Below, in pieces: positions 30,376-39,491 of a DNA stretch of 64,000 bases. Origin of the DNA: Helicobacter cholecystus (GTDB lineage: Bacteria; Campylobacterota; Campylobacteria; Campylobacterales; Helicobacteraceae); NCBI RefSeq assembly GCF_003364215.1, contig NZ_NXLU01000002.1, positions 186,001 through 250,000 of the forward strand, written 5' to 3'. The position numbers and the translations under genes are program-made. Below the pieces are notes generated by a model. The model made no database searches. It was given only the letters and a program-made list of their open reading frames with translations, and was not told the origin of the DNA. Position 1 is the stretch's first letter. Each line of letters begins with the position of its first letter.

Positions 30376-30452
30376 GTCCTCATAGCTCAGCAGGATAGAG
30401 CATATGATTCCTAATCATAAGGTCGGGAGTTCGAATCTCTCTGGGGACACCA
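30376..30452 (+). tRNA. tRNA-Arg (anticodon CCT)
   Basis: The acceptor GTCCTCA pairs with TGGGGAC, the anticodon stem TATGA/TCATA carries loop TTCCTAA with anticodon CCT, and the T arm has GAGTTCGAATCTC. Discriminator A and CCA are encoded at 30449-30452. It reads AGG codons and may be co-transcribed with hup. Confidence 0.94.
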
Positions 30453-30453
30453 C

Positions 30454-31461
30454 TTAAAATTCTCTACTCCTTGGTGAAATATCTAAATTTATAATATCAG
30501 CAAAATTCCCTTCTAAATACTGTTGAACTGCTGCCCTTCCAATCATTGCAGAATTATCTGAGCAAAACTCTAAGGGTGCAAGCAAGAGATTTATATTAAA
30601 AGATTGTGTGAGTTTTTTAATTTTTTCTCTTAAGAAGAGATTGGCACTTGCACCTCCAACAATAGCAAAATGAGAAATAGGTTCATTTTTTTCCCTTTTA
30701 TTTAAAAAGTAGGATTTGCATTTTTGAACAATATGGGTGCATGCACTTTTTTGAAATGCATAAGCTAATGCATTTTTATTTAATGTCTCTGCTTGTTTTT
30801 GTATTTCAAGTCTCATAGCATTTTTTAATCCTGAGAAACTAAAGGCTAGGATTTTGTTTTGCAAAGGAATGGGAAGAGAATAGAGTTCTTGAGTACAGTG
30901 TGTGGCCAATTCTTGAATAATTGGTCCCCCTGGATAACCAAATCCTAGCATTTTAGAGGCCTTGTCAAAGCTTTCTCCAAAGCTATCATCTAAACTTTGT
31001 GCAATAATTTTTATTTCTTGAAGACTTGCCTCTAAAATCAGTGTGTGTCCCCCAGATACCAATAGAACACTTAAGGGGAAAACACTCTCTTTTTGATTGA
31101 TAAAAAGAGAATAAATATGACCTTTGAGATGATTAATTGAAAGAAGTGGAAGAGAGAGTGAGAGAGCAAGAGTTTTTGCCATCATTAACCCTTCAATGAG
31201 TGTTACACTGAGTCCTGGCTCTGTTGTAACTGCAATTGCTTTAAGATCTGAAAAATCATTATTTAAGAATCTTTTGAGATTTTCAAGTATTTTTGGAAGT
31301 CTTTGTGCATGCAGTCTTGAAGCAATTTCTGGCACAATACCCCCATAAGTGCTATGTATTTCATCTTGAGAAATTTTTTGATGAAATAGAAGTTTGCAGT
31401 CCTCAATTTGTGTGAGTGCTAAAGAACTGTCATCGCAACTACTTTCAATACTGAGTATCAT
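30454..31461 (-). CDS. tsaD: tRNA N6-threonylcarbamoyladenosine synthase subunit TsaD
   Basis: ATG at 31461 is preferred, since AAGGA lies nine bases upstream, whereas it nearly touches the TTG at 31470; this gives 335 residues. Marks are the N-terminal ILSIESSCDDSS, the metal-binding histidines of INHLKGHIYS (about residues 107-116), LLVSGGHT and the C-terminal CSDNSAMIG. It completes t6A37 on ANN-decoding tRNAs. Its stop lies one base from the convergent tRNA-Arg. Confidence 0.94.
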   Translation of the reverse strand: MILSIESSCDDSSLALTQIEDCKLLFHQKISQDEIHSTYGGIVPEIASRLHAQRLPKILENLKRFLNNDFSDLKAIAVTTEPGLSVTLIEGLMMAKTLALSLSLPLLSINHLKGHIYSLFINQKESVFPLSVLLVSGGHTLILEASLQEIKIIAQSLDDSFGESFDKASKMLGFGYPGGPIIQELATHCTQELYSLPIPLQNKILAFSFSGLKNAMRLEIQKQAETLNKNALAYAFQKSACTHIVQKCKSYFLNKREKNEPISHFAIVGGASANLFLREKIKKLTQSFNINLLLAPLEFCSDNSAMIGRAAVQQYLEGNFADIINLDISPRSREF

Positions 31462-31515
31462 TTTGTACAATCCTTATTTGTTTTGTAAAATCATATAAAA
31501 ATTTTGGAGAAAAGA

Positions 31516-32529
31516 ATGAAAAGAATGCGTGCAGAGTGGGAGAAGCAACGAGCAATCTTATTTGCTTTTCCTCATGAGTGGAGTGATTGGCACCCTTATT
31601 TGCAAGATGCAAGAGTAAATTTTATTGCAATCATCAAAGAAGTTTTAAGATTTGAAGATGTGATTTTACTCCATCATCCCAAAGATGATGAGGGCAGGGA
31701 GATCATTTCTCAAACTTTTGTGCAAGAGATTAAAGAGGGAAGAATGAGGGTGTATGGGGTCAATTGCAATGATACTTGGGCAAGAGATTTTGGAGCAATT
31801 AATCTCATTGAGGATGCAAAAAACGTTTTACTTGATTTTGGTTTTAATGGATGGGGATTGAAGTTTGCAAGTCATTGGGATAATCAAATTAATTTTGCTC
31901 TTAAGAAGTTGGGAGAGTTTGGTGATGAATTAAGGGTTATGGATATGATTCTTGAGGGTGGAAGTATCGAGAGTGATGGAGGAGGTGTAATTCTTACAAA
32001 TACACAATGTTTATTAGAAAAAAATCGTAACCCTCATTTAAATCAAGATCAAATTACATCTAAACTTAAGGAGTATTTGGGTGCAAAGAAAATCCTTTGG
32101 CTTAACCATGGGTATCTTGCAGGAGATGATACAGATAGCCATATTGATACACTTGCACGTTTTATTTCTCCCACCCAAATTGCTTATATTTCTTGTGATG
32201 ATGTAACTGATGAGCATTATGCAGAGCTTAAGGCAATGGAAAATGAGTTAAAAAATTTAAGAGATCTTAAGGGTAATCCCTATGAGCTTATCAAACTTCC
32301 TTTTGTAGGCGCAATTTATGATGAAGGAGAGAGATTGCCTGCAACTTATGCAAATTTTTTATTTGTAAATCAGGCTTTACTTGTGCCAGTTTATGGAGAT
32401 AAAAATGATCAACTTGCTCTTGAAGTCCTTAAAAAAGCTCTTCCACACCTTGAAGTCATTGGAATAAATTGTCAAACTTTAATCAGACAGCATGGAAGCT
32501 TACATTGTATAAGTATGCAAATTTATTGA
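31516..32529 (+). CDS. aguA: Agmatine deiminase
   Basis: The start is ATG at 31516, six bases after GGAG, giving 337 residues. This peptidylarginine-deiminase fold enzyme shows the family motifs DTWARDFGAI (about residues 82-91), LEGGSIESDGGG, DDTDSHIDTLARF and the catalytic cysteine 331 in HGSLHCISMQ. It converts agmatine to N-carbamoylputrescine for polyamine synthesis. From memory the H. pylori homologue is HP0049. It is monocistronic, divergent from tsaD. Confidence 0.92.
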   Translation: MKRMRAEWEKQRAILFAFPHEWSDWHPYLQDARVNFIAIIKEVLRFEDVILLHHPKDDEGREIISQTFVQEIKEGRMRVYGVNCNDTWARDFGAINLIEDAKNVLLDFGFNGWGLKFASHWDNQINFALKKLGEFGDELRVMDMILEGGSIESDGGGVILTNTQCLLEKNRNPHLNQDQITSKLKEYLGAKKILWLNHGYLAGDDTDSHIDTLARFISPTQIAYISCDDVTDEHYAELKAMENELKNLRDLKGNPYELIKLPFVGAIYDEGERLPATYANFLFVNQALLVPVYGDKNDQLALEVLKKALPHLEVIGINCQTLIRQHGSLHCISMQIY

Positions 32530-32569
32530 TAAAGTTATTTTTTTCTAGGGATTTGGGGGCTTTTTAGCT

Positions 32570-32575
32570 TACAAT
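32570..32575 (+). promoter_or_regulatory. Candidate -10 box for the NCS2-fliQ-murB operon
   Basis: TACAAT lies 38 bases before the permease ATG. An alternative is a GG-N10-GC arrangement (GG at 32554-32555, GC at 32566-32567) with sigma-54-like spacing but a poor match otherwise. Confidence 0.35.
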
Positions 32576-32612
32576 TCTTGCTTTATTTCTTTAATTTTAG
32601 GAGAAGCACAAA

Positions 32613-33935
32613 ATGAATTTTTTGGATCGTTATTTTGGCGTAAGTCAAAGTGGTAGTAATTTTAAGACTGAAGCTTTTGCAGGGTTTACAACCTTTATTT
32701 CAATGCTTTATATTATCCCCGTTAGTGCTTCTATTCTTTCGGATTCAGGAATGCCAAAAGAGGCGCTCATTACTGCAGTAACTCTTGCTACAGTCATTGC
32801 AACTTGTTTGAGTGGTCTTTGGGCTAGAGTTCCTGTTGCAATGAGTGTGGGAATGGGATTAAATGTCTATTTTTCTTATGGAATGGTCAAGGGAATGGGA
32901 CTAAGTTGTGAACAAGCTTTAGGTGTTGTTTTTCTCTCAGGAGTAGTATTTTTATTGATCTCTTTTACAAAGATTCGAACTTGGTTAATTAATAGCATTC
33001 CCTTGGGGCTTAGATTTGCTCTTGCGGGGGGTTTAGGTGCTTTTATTTGCACTATTGGGCTACGATCTTTGGGGATTATTACAATTTCTCCTATGGGTTT
33101 GCCCGAATTGGGTGGATTAAATAAGCCAGAAGTGTGGATTGGGCTTGTGGGCATTGGAGTGATTTTGGCATTGAGTGTGAGAAAAATTCATGCATCTTTT
33201 ATTATAGGGATTGTTTTCTGCTCACTTCTAGCTTGGATTTTTGGAATCTCCAATACACCAAAAGAGTTTTTCTCAACCCCTGCCTCTATTGCTCCAATTG
33301 CTTTTAAAATGGATATTATGGGTGTGTTTACCCTTGCTTTAGTGCCAACAATTATTTCTTTGCTTGTACTTGATTTGTTTGATTCTTTGGGAACTCTTGC
33401 AGGTGTGGGTGCAAAAATTGGGCTTTTTCAAAATAAAGATGGAAAGGGTGATGAGACTTTGGAGAAAACTCTTAAAGTTGATGCAGCAGCGACTGTCATT
33501 GGTGCAAGTCTTGGTGTATCCACAACAACAAGTTTTTTAGAAAGTGCAAGTGGAGTGAGTGAGGGAGGGAGAACAGGATTAACCTCCGTATTTTGTGCAT
33601 TTTTCTTTGCTTGTACACTTTTCCTGCTTCCCTTTTTTCTCTCTATCCCGAGTTTTGCAATTTATCCAACACTTATTGTTGTAGGAGCTATGATGTTTTT
33701 AGAGGTTAAACATATTGATTTTACTGATCTCCCCATAGGACTTGCATCATTTTTTGCCATTGTTCTTATGCCTTTGACATATTCTATTGCTAATGGTTTG
33801 GCTGGAGGATTTTTAGTCTATATTTTGACTTCTTTAGCTCTTAGACAATATTATAGAATTAATTGGGGTGTCATTTTACTTGGGGCACTCAGTATCATGC
33901 CCATTATTGTGCATGGTATATTTTTAAAAGGATAA
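32613..33935 (+). CDS. NCS2-family purine permease (AzgA-like)
   Basis: The 440-residue protein has about 12-14 helices. The N-terminal 'FKTEAFAGFTTFISMLYIIP' is the AzgA signature, followed by a glycine-rich GMGLNVYFSYG loop and 'ASLGVSTTTSFLESASGVSEGGRTGLTS' (about residues 297-324), which forms the substrate site in this family. It probably imports adenine, guanine or hypoxanthine with protons. fliQ starts three bases after its stop. Confidence 0.9.
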   Translation: MNFLDRYFGVSQSGSNFKTEAFAGFTTFISMLYIIPVSASILSDSGMPKEALITAVTLATVIATCLSGLWARVPVAMSVGMGLNVYFSYGMVKGMGLSCEQALGVVFLSGVVFLLISFTKIRTWLINSIPLGLRFALAGGLGAFICTIGLRSLGIITISPMGLPELGGLNKPEVWIGLVGIGVILALSVRKIHASFIIGIVFCSLLAWIFGISNTPKEFFSTPASIAPIAFKMDIMGVFTLALVPTIISLLVLDLFDSLGTLAGVGAKIGLFQNKDGKGDETLEKTLKVDAAATVIGASLGVSTTTSFLESASGVSEGGRTGLTSVFCAFFFACTLFLLPFFLSIPSFAIYPTLIVVGAMMFLEVKHIDFTDLPIGLASFFAIVLMPLTYSIANGLAGGFLVYILTSLALRQYYRINWGVILLGALSIMPIIVHGIFLKG

Positions 33936-33938
33936 AAA

Positions 33939-34205
33939 ATGGAAGCCAAATTAATGGCCTTGGCTATTGAAACTTACAAAATTACTCTCCTTATTTCTTT
34001 GCCAATGTTGATGGCAGGATTAATTGTGGGGTTACTTGTAAGTATTTTTCAAGCTACAACACAAATCAATGAAATGACTCTTACTTTTGTACCAAAGATT
34101 TTAGCTGTAATTGGAGTGCTGATTTTTACTCTCCCTTGGATGTTGAATATGATTTTGGACTATACCAAGGGGATTTTTGATTTGATTGCGAGTTTTCCAT
34201 TTTGA
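33939..34205 (+). CDS. fliQ: Flagellar export apparatus protein FliQ
   Basis: The 88-residue protein has two membrane helices and the FliQ motif 'GLLVSIFQATTQINEMTLTFVPKI' (about residues 29-52). It is part of the FliP-FliQ-FliR export gate of the flagellar type III secretion system. AAAGGAT precedes the ATG. The TTG of murB starts within its last codons, a FliQ-MurB order that from memory is also found in H. pylori. Confidence 0.94.
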   Translation: MEAKLMALAIETYKITLLISLPMLMAGLIVGLLVSIFQATTQINEMTLTFVPKILAVIGVLIFTLPWMLNMILDYTKGIFDLIASFPF

Positions 34206-34978
34206 AAAAAAGTATTGATTTTTGCAAATATACAAGCCTTAAAATTGGAGGGATTTTAGAGGTTGAATTTTTAAATGAGCCCAGAGCATTAAATGACAGA
34301 GAAAAGATTCTTGGTGCAGGGAATAATATACTGGTTTCCCCAGATGCAAGTGATCTTTATATTTTAGGCAAAGAATTTGATTATATTTTAGATTTGGGAG
34401 AGCTGATTGAGATTGGGGGGGCAGTAAGCAGTGGGAGGATTTATAGTTATTTTAAAAAAAATAATCTTTTTGGATTAGAGTTTTTAAGAGGGCTTCCAGG
34501 GAGTTTGGGGGGGCTTATAAAAATGAATGCAGGAATGAAAAACTATGAGATAAAACAGATCTTACAAAGTGTATGTATAGATGGTGAATGGGTAGAGAGT
34601 AAGAAACTTGATTTTGCTTATCGTCATAGTGGAATAGATGGGGTGATTTATGGAGCAAGATTTTTTAAAATTGAAGGTTTTAGGAGTGAGCTTATAAATG
34701 TATTTGAAATGATGAGAAATTCTCATCCACATTTACCAAGCTGTGGGAGTTGTTTTAAAAATCCAAATGGAGATTTTGCAGGAAGACTTTTGGAATCTGT
34801 GGGAATGAAAGGATTTAGAGTGGGGGGAGTGGGATTAAGTGAGAAGCATGCAAATTTTTTAGTTAATCTAGGAGGTGGGAGGTTTGAAGAAGCTTTAGGG
34901 GTTATTTTTGAGGCGAAAAGGAGAGTAAGAGAGGAAAGAGGGATAGAACTAGAATGTGAGGTGAAGATCATTACTTAG
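34202..34978 (+). CDS. murB: UDP-N-acetylenolpyruvoylglucosamine reductase
   Basis: The 258-residue protein starts with TTG overlapping the fliQ stop. It has the FAD-binding motif ILGAGNNILVSP (about residues 37-48), GLEFLRGLPGSLGGLIKMNAGM and the catalytic serine in LPSCGSCFKNP (about 177-187), with a C-terminal glutamate in GIELECEVKII. At this length it is the short type II enzyme seen in Helicobacter. Two G7 tracts lie in the coding region (34415-34421 and 34507-34513). It reduces UDP-GlcNAc-enolpyruvate to UDP-MurNAc. Confidence 0.93.
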   Translation: MKKSIDFCKYTSLKIGGILEVEFLNEPRALNDREKILGAGNNILVSPDASDLYILGKEFDYILDLGELIEIGGAVSSGRIYSYFKKNNLFGLEFLRGLPGSLGGLIKMNAGMKNYEIKQILQSVCIDGEWVESKKLDFAYRHSGIDGVIYGARFFKIEGFRSELINVFEMMRNSHPHLPSCGSCFKNPNGDFAGRLLESVGMKGFRVGGVGLSEKHANFLVNLGGGRFEEALGVIFEAKRRVREERGIELECEVKIIT

Positions 34979-35294
34979 AGTGCACTTCTTTACAAGTAGA
35001 ACTTTTAATAGGTGGAAGGAGAAGATTAAGGGATAAAATTTCATTAAGCAAAGAGCAATGGAGTGGGGAGAGAGTAGAGGAGAGGGAATAATATGCCCAA
35101 GTACCCTTACGCTTTAAGTGAAGAAATCCTGCTTCTTTAAGGATTTTAAGATGACGGGAAAGTCGGGACTGAATCATTCCCAAAGAGTGCTGAAGATCAC
35201 ATACACAAAGCTCTCCATGATGAGATAAAAAACACAGAATCATTACTCGACTTTCATCATTGAGTGCACTCATTACCTTTAAAAACTGCTCCAT
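34971..35294 (-). CDS. arsR: ArsR-family metalloregulator
   Basis: The 107-residue winged-helix protein carries the arsenic-type site ELCVCDL (C30 and C32) at the start of the DNA-binding helix, which fits As(III)/Sb(III)-sensing ArsR. The recognition helix is SRLSRHLKILKEAG. It starts directly after arsP and would bind the palindrome at 36300-36329, leaving it on arsenical binding. A third cysteine lies near the C-terminus (C102). Confidence 0.88.
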   Translation of the reverse strand: MEQFLKVMSALNDESRVMILCFLSHHGELCVCDLQHSLGMIQSRLSRHLKILKEAGFLHLKRKGTWAYYSLSSTLSPLHCSLLNEILSLNLLLPPIKSSTCKEVHSK

Positions 35295-36254
35295 TTAAAC
35301 TCCTAATATTTCTATAAAAAATCCAAACCCAATTGCCACACAAAGCACAATACTTGCAAAAAGAGCTAAGAATTTTGTCTTAAACATACTTTTAAGAAGT
35401 ATAAGTTCAGGCAGCGAACATCCAGCTCCAGCAATAAGAAAGCTCATTACAGCACCACTAGGCACACCCCCTTCTATCAATACTACACCAATAGGGATAA
35501 TCATTGAGGCTCTGATATAAAGTAAAATTCCTAAAAATGCTGCAAGAATAATGCTTAAAGCGCCATATTCTTTGAGTGTATTTTGTAAGAACTCCTGAGG
35601 AATGAAGCCATGAATCCCTGATCCTATCCCCATACCTATAGCAATATAGGGAAGAAGTTTTTTATATTCTATAAGAGAATTTTTCAAAAAATATATCAAA
35701 TTTTTTTTATCCCTTAGAACTTGAGGAGTTTGAAATTTGAGTAAAAATGAAGGGGAGAGTGTGGATGTAAAACTAGGCTGATCACTCCATTTATTTGTGC
35801 AACAAGTTTGATAAGAGGTGAAGCTAGATAGGAGTAAAGAAGAAGGATTAAGTTTTGAAATTAAAAGAGAAATGAAGAAAATGCAAAAGACCAAGAATCC
35901 AATATATGCCCCTGTAAGTTTAAATCCGAATGTAAGAAAAAGTAAGGTAATAATGATGGGATTAATAAGAGGTGAAGTGAGTAAATAAGCACTGCAAACC
36001 CCAAGAGGGATTCCACTTTTTAGAAATGCTCTAAGAAGTGGAATGGTTGAGCAAGAGCAAAAAGGGGTAATGCTTCCTAAAAATATTGCTTTAAGATAAC
36101 TATAGAGTGAAGTAGATTTGAGTTGTTTTTGAAAAAACTTTTTATAGCGATGATTGAGAAAATCAGAAAGTGTAGAAATGATGATAAAGAGCATGGACAG
36201 CTCCATAAAGAGAAGCAAAAAGTCTAGAAATAGAGATAAAAGCTTCTGTGTCAT
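35295..36254 (-). CDS. arsP: ArsP-type permease (PF03773)
   Basis: The 319-residue permease has about eight helices. The family cysteine motif TPFCSCSTIPLL (C66, C68) lies in an early membrane segment, and a Cys pair (C151-C152) in a cytoplasmic loop. In Campylobacter jejuni, ArsP of this family exports trivalent organoarsenicals and forms an operon with arsR, as here. SO_0444-type relatives instead move copper or zinc, but the paired regulator's ELCVCDL site favours arsenic. arsC and acr3 are not in the window. Confidence 0.8.
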   Translation of the reverse strand: MTQKLLSLFLDFLLLFMELSMLFIIISTLSDFLNHRYKKFFQKQLKSTSLYSYLKAIFLGSITPFCSCSTIPLLRAFLKSGIPLGVCSAYLLTSPLINPIIITLLFLTFGFKLTGAYIGFLVFCIFFISLLISKLNPSSLLLSSFTSYQTCCTNKWSDQPSFTSTLSPSFLLKFQTPQVLRDKKNLIYFLKNSLIEYKKLLPYIAIGMGIGSGIHGFIPQEFLQNTLKEYGALSIILAAFLGILLYIRASMIIPIGVVLIEGGVPSGAVMSFLIAGAGCSLPELILLKSMFKTKFLALFASIVLCVAIGFGFFIEILGV

Positions 36255-36299
36255 TTTGACTCCTTGTATGATATGTAAAGTAAGTATAGCAATAATATA

Positions 36300-36329
36300 T
36301 CAATATATCAACATATATTGATATATTGA
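36300..36329. promoter_or_regulatory. Palindromic ArsR operator upstream of arsP-arsR
   Basis: Perfect twelve-base arms TCAATATATCAA and TTGATATATTGA flank CATATA. The centre reads ATCAA-N6-TTGAT, close to known ArsR-family half-sites. A second frame gives 14-base arms (36295-36308 and 36313-36326). It lies 45 bases before the arsP start and 60 bases before addB. Confidence 0.7.
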
Positions 36330-36389
36330 ATATGATATACTCTTGAACTTCATTAAACCCTTAGGTCCATTCTTACAAAAGGAGAAAAA

Positions 36390-38546
36390 ATGAATCATCG
36401 TCTTTATGTCTTTTCAAGCTCAAGAGCAATGCAAGAGTTTTTAAAAACTCAAAAAAAAGGATTTTTACCTCAAAGTATGCTCATACACGATTTTTTTTCT
36501 CAAATTTTGATTGTGGAGGGGAAAAGTAAGATTCCTGCAATGATGAGAAAAATCCTCTTAAGCGATGTTTTAAGTGAGTTCAAGTTTAATGATAAAGAGA
36601 GCGAAGTTTTCTTTTTTGAGAAAAACTTTTTAGGCTATCTGGAAACTTCTTCTTTTTTGATCACCTTTTTTAATGAGCTCAATGCTCACAAGATTGCTAT
36701 AAAGGACATTCCTCAAAAAGATATTTATGGAGATTATGAAGATCATTTGCATGTTTTGGAACGCATTTATGAGTGCTATGAGGCAAAACTAGAAGAATAT
36801 GGACTTTATGATTTTCCTCAAAATGCGAGTATTTTTAATGAGTTTATAGAGAGCTTTGAGGGGATTGAGATTTTTCTTGATGGATTTCTTACTCCTTTTG
36901 AGATTGATATTCTTAAAGAAATTTCTCAAAAAATTGAGCTTCTTGTGCATCTTAGAATTGATGAATACAATCTTACTCATTATGATTTCCTTTCTACAAA
37001 CTTTCAAGTCGATAATACTTACACCTTTTCCCTTAGTACTCAAGAGATTTTGCATCAAACCCCCTCACCTTTGCTTAACAAACCCAATGCATACTCTTGT
37101 ACTTTGCGTTTGGATCAATGTGCCTTTATTTTAAAAAAAATCCAGCAATGGCTTAATGAGGGGATTGCTGAAGATGAGATTGCAATTATTTTGCCACAAG
37201 ATGATTTTAGATCTTATCTTAAAGTTAGCGATGAAGCACGTAATCTTAATTTTGCAATGGGATTTGAAGCTAAAGAATTTTTAGAGCAAATTAAGGCAAT
37301 TGGAGAGAAAGAGTGTCATGGGGATAAGCTAGAGTTTTTAATTGATAATCTTAAGGGACTTTGTATCCCTGAAGGGTTTGAAGTTAAGCTTGATGAGATC
37401 ATTTATATTTATCAAAAAATGCATAACGTCCTACAAAAGCTTAATCTTGCCCAGATTGTCCATTTACTTGCTTTGGAAGTAGAGAAGATGAGTGTTGATG
37501 ATTTTGGGGGTGGAAAGGTGCGTGTGATGGGTCTGCTTGAAACTCGTGGATTAAAGCTTAAAAGAGCGATTATTCCTGATTTTATCAGCAGTAATATCCC
37601 TAAAATTTCACAGAGTGATATTTTTCTTAATACAAAGATTCGTAAAGCTTTAGGAATGCCAACACTTAAGGATAGACAAGACTTGCAAAAACATTATTAT
37701 CTTGAGATTTTTAAAAATACTCAAGAGGTAGAATTACTTTATCTTGAAGGAGAGTTGGCACCTTTTGGTAGAGAAGTGGGTGTAAACATATTGGGACAAA
37801 ATCACTACACACTTTTTGAACCTGCAAAAAAATACCAATACAGTTTTGATGAAGCTAGATTATCTATTGATAAAGACTTTAAACTCTCGTTTACAAGTCT
37901 CTCTTGCTTTAAAGATTGTAAAAGAGCTTTTTATTGGAGGTATCTTAAGGGATTAAAAGAAGAGAGTGAAAGCGAGGCAATGAGCATTGGGCTTTTACTC
38001 CATGAGCTTTTATATGAATCCTATAAGCAAGATCCCCAAAATGCAAAAATATATTTTGAGCGTCAACTTCTTAAAAGGATTGAACAAGAAAAGAGTGAAT
38101 TAGTAAAGTTTGAGCTTAGGCTGTATCTTAAACAAATGCAAAAGTTTTTCTCTTATCATTTAGAATACGATGAAATTTTAGGACTTGAAGAGGGGTTTGA
38201 GTTTATTAAAAATGATTTAAGGATTACAGGAAAAATTGATCGAATCGATCGTGTAGGTGACAGGATATTTGTCATTGATTATAAAAGTGGAAAAAAGGCT
38301 GATGTCATTCCATTGCAAAGTGCCATTTATGCAAGTTATATTCAAGAGAAATACCCTCATCTTGATGTACATGTTTGCTTTTACTCTTTACGCAATGGGG
38401 AATTAAAGGAGGATAAGGATTTGCAAAAGCATATTCAGGAGCTTGAAAAGCTTTTAGATATTGCAAAAGAGGAGAGGGAATTTGCAATGACTTTAAATCG
38501 TTCAAAATGCAGAGAATGTTCCTATAAGGTTTTATGCAATAGATAG
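36390..38546 (+). CDS. addB: AddB-like helicase-nuclease subunit with Fe-S cluster
   Basis: The 718-residue protein has a degenerate helicase-like N-terminal two thirds (MGLLETRGLKLKRAIIPDF), without a visible Walker A motif, and a C-terminal PD-(D/E)XK nuclease domain. The active-site residues lie in GKIDRIDRVGDRIFVIDYKSGK (about residues 615-636). Cysteines 506 or 510 plus C707, C710 and C716 match the 4Fe-4S clamp of AddB. With AddA it resects double-strand breaks for RecA, as in H. pylori (HP0275 from memory). It is divergent from arsP. Confidence 0.88.
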   Translation: MNHRLYVFSSSRAMQEFLKTQKKGFLPQSMLIHDFFSQILIVEGKSKIPAMMRKILLSDVLSEFKFNDKESEVFFFEKNFLGYLETSSFLITFFNELNAHKIAIKDIPQKDIYGDYEDHLHVLERIYECYEAKLEEYGLYDFPQNASIFNEFIESFEGIEIFLDGFLTPFEIDILKEISQKIELLVHLRIDEYNLTHYDFLSTNFQVDNTYTFSLSTQEILHQTPSPLLNKPNAYSCTLRLDQCAFILKKIQQWLNEGIAEDEIAIILPQDDFRSYLKVSDEARNLNFAMGFEAKEFLEQIKAIGEKECHGDKLEFLIDNLKGLCIPEGFEVKLDEIIYIYQKMHNVLQKLNLAQIVHLLALEVEKMSVDDFGGGKVRVMGLLETRGLKLKRAIIPDFISSNIPKISQSDIFLNTKIRKALGMPTLKDRQDLQKHYYLEIFKNTQEVELLYLEGELAPFGREVGVNILGQNHYTLFEPAKKYQYSFDEARLSIDKDFKLSFTSLSCFKDCKRAFYWRYLKGLKEESESEAMSIGLLLHELLYESYKQDPQNAKIYFERQLLKRIEQEKSELVKFELRLYLKQMQKFFSYHLEYDEILGLEEGFEFIKNDLRITGKIDRIDRVGDRIFVIDYKSGKKADVIPLQSAIYASYIQEKYPHLDVHVCFYSLRNGELKEDKDLQKHIQELEKLLDIAKEEREFAMTLNRSKCRECSYKVLCNR

Positions 38547-38588
38547 CAAATTTTTTTAAAATCATATTGTATTTTTATTTTTTTGAAG

Positions 38589-38594
38589 TATAAT
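38589..38594 (+). promoter_or_regulatory. -10 box for metNIQ
   Basis: TATAAT lies 31 bases before the TTG start of metN and is preceded by T-rich tracts. The gap addB-metN is 78 bases and I see no S-box or other methionine riboswitch in it. Confidence 0.55.
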
Positions 38595-38624
38595 CTTTGA
38601 AATTTCATGTAGAAAAGGCATACC

Positions 38625-39491
38625 TTGATTGAATTAATAGATGTAAAAAAAAATTACCCTAATGGTTTTTGTGCACTCAAGGATATTACCCTTAAAATTA
38701 ATGAAAATGAGATTATGGGGATTATTGGATATTCAGGTGCAGGAAAATCAACACTTGTGCGTCTTATCAATCGATTAGAAGAACCTAGTGGAGGGAGAAT
38801 TCTTATTGATGGTGAAAATATTTTAGAACTTGATAAAACAACTTTACGCAAGAGAAGAAGAAAAATTGGAATGATTTTTCAGCATTTTAATCTATTGAGT
38901 GCTAAAAATGTATATGAAAACATTGCGTTTGCGCTTAAAATTGCCCATTGGGATAAAAAAATCATTCCCCATAGAGTTGAAGAGCTTTTGGAACTTGTGG
39001 GTCTTTGTGATAAAGCCAAAAGTTATCCTTCACAATTAAGTGGGGGGCAAAAACAAAGAGTGGCAATTGCTAGAGCTTTGGCAAATGAACCAAAAATCTT
39101 ACTTTGTGATGAAGCGACTAGCGCACTTGATACCAAAACTACACGCTCAATCCTCGATCTTTTAAAACAGATTCAGAAAAAAATGAGTCTTACAATTGTA
39201 TTGATTACTCATCAAATTGAGGTGGTCTCTCAAATTGCAGATAAAATATGTGTTATGAGTGAGGGAAGAATTGTAGAAGTGGGAGATAAGGAGAAAATAC
39301 TTTTGTCTCCTAGTCATAAAGTGACTCAAGAGATTTTATTAGAGAGTGGAAGAAATTTACGCTGTGAGGGACTATCGCTCCAAAGTTTAGAGAAGTTAAG
39401 GGAAGAGGGGAAAATAGAATTGTGGATGAGGCTTAAAAATGAAGATATTCCTTCTAAGTTTCAGACTTTTAGAGGAGGCAATCAATGTTAG
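38625..39491 (+). CDS. metN: Methionine ABC importer ATPase
   Basis: The start is TTG with AAAAGG seven bases upstream. The 288-residue protein has Walker [10 protein letters not shown] (residues 35-43), signature [15 protein letters not shown], Walker [13 protein letters not shown] and switch ITHQ, with the MetN-type '[20 protein letters not shown]'. Typical MetN is about 340 residues with a C-terminal NIL domain that senses methionine. Only about 60 residues follow the ATPase here, so that sensor is shortened or missing. It overlaps metI by seven bases. Confidence 0.92.
   Translation: MIELIDVKKNYPNGFCALKDITLKINENEIMGIIGYSGAGKSTLVRLINRLEEPSGGRILIDGENILELDKTTLRKRRRKIGMIFQHFNLLSAKNVYENIAFALKIAHWDKKIIPHRVEELLELVGLCDKAKSYPSQLSGGQKQRVAIARALANEPKILLCDEATSALDTKTTRSILDLLKQIQKKMSLTIVLITHQIEVVSQIADKICVMSEGRIVEVGDKEKILLSPSHKVTQEILLESGRNLRCEGLSLQSLEKLREEGKIELWMRLKNEDIPSKFQTFRGGNQC

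Noticed and set aside
32554-32567. Sigma-54 type promoter before the NCS2-fliQ-murB genes.
   Set aside because: The GG-N10-GC spacing fits, but the flanking bases do not match TGGCAC/TTGCW, and a good TACAAT -10 lies nearby.
34415-34513. Two G7 tracts in murB as possible phase-variation switches.
   Set aside because: Seven G residues is short for slippage switches in this group, the frame is intact, and murB is essential, so switching off would be lethal.
36390-38546. A defence-system helicase-nuclease.
   Set aside because: The nuclease motif plus the Fe-S cysteine spacing fit AddB of the AddAB repair complex, and no other defence genes are near.
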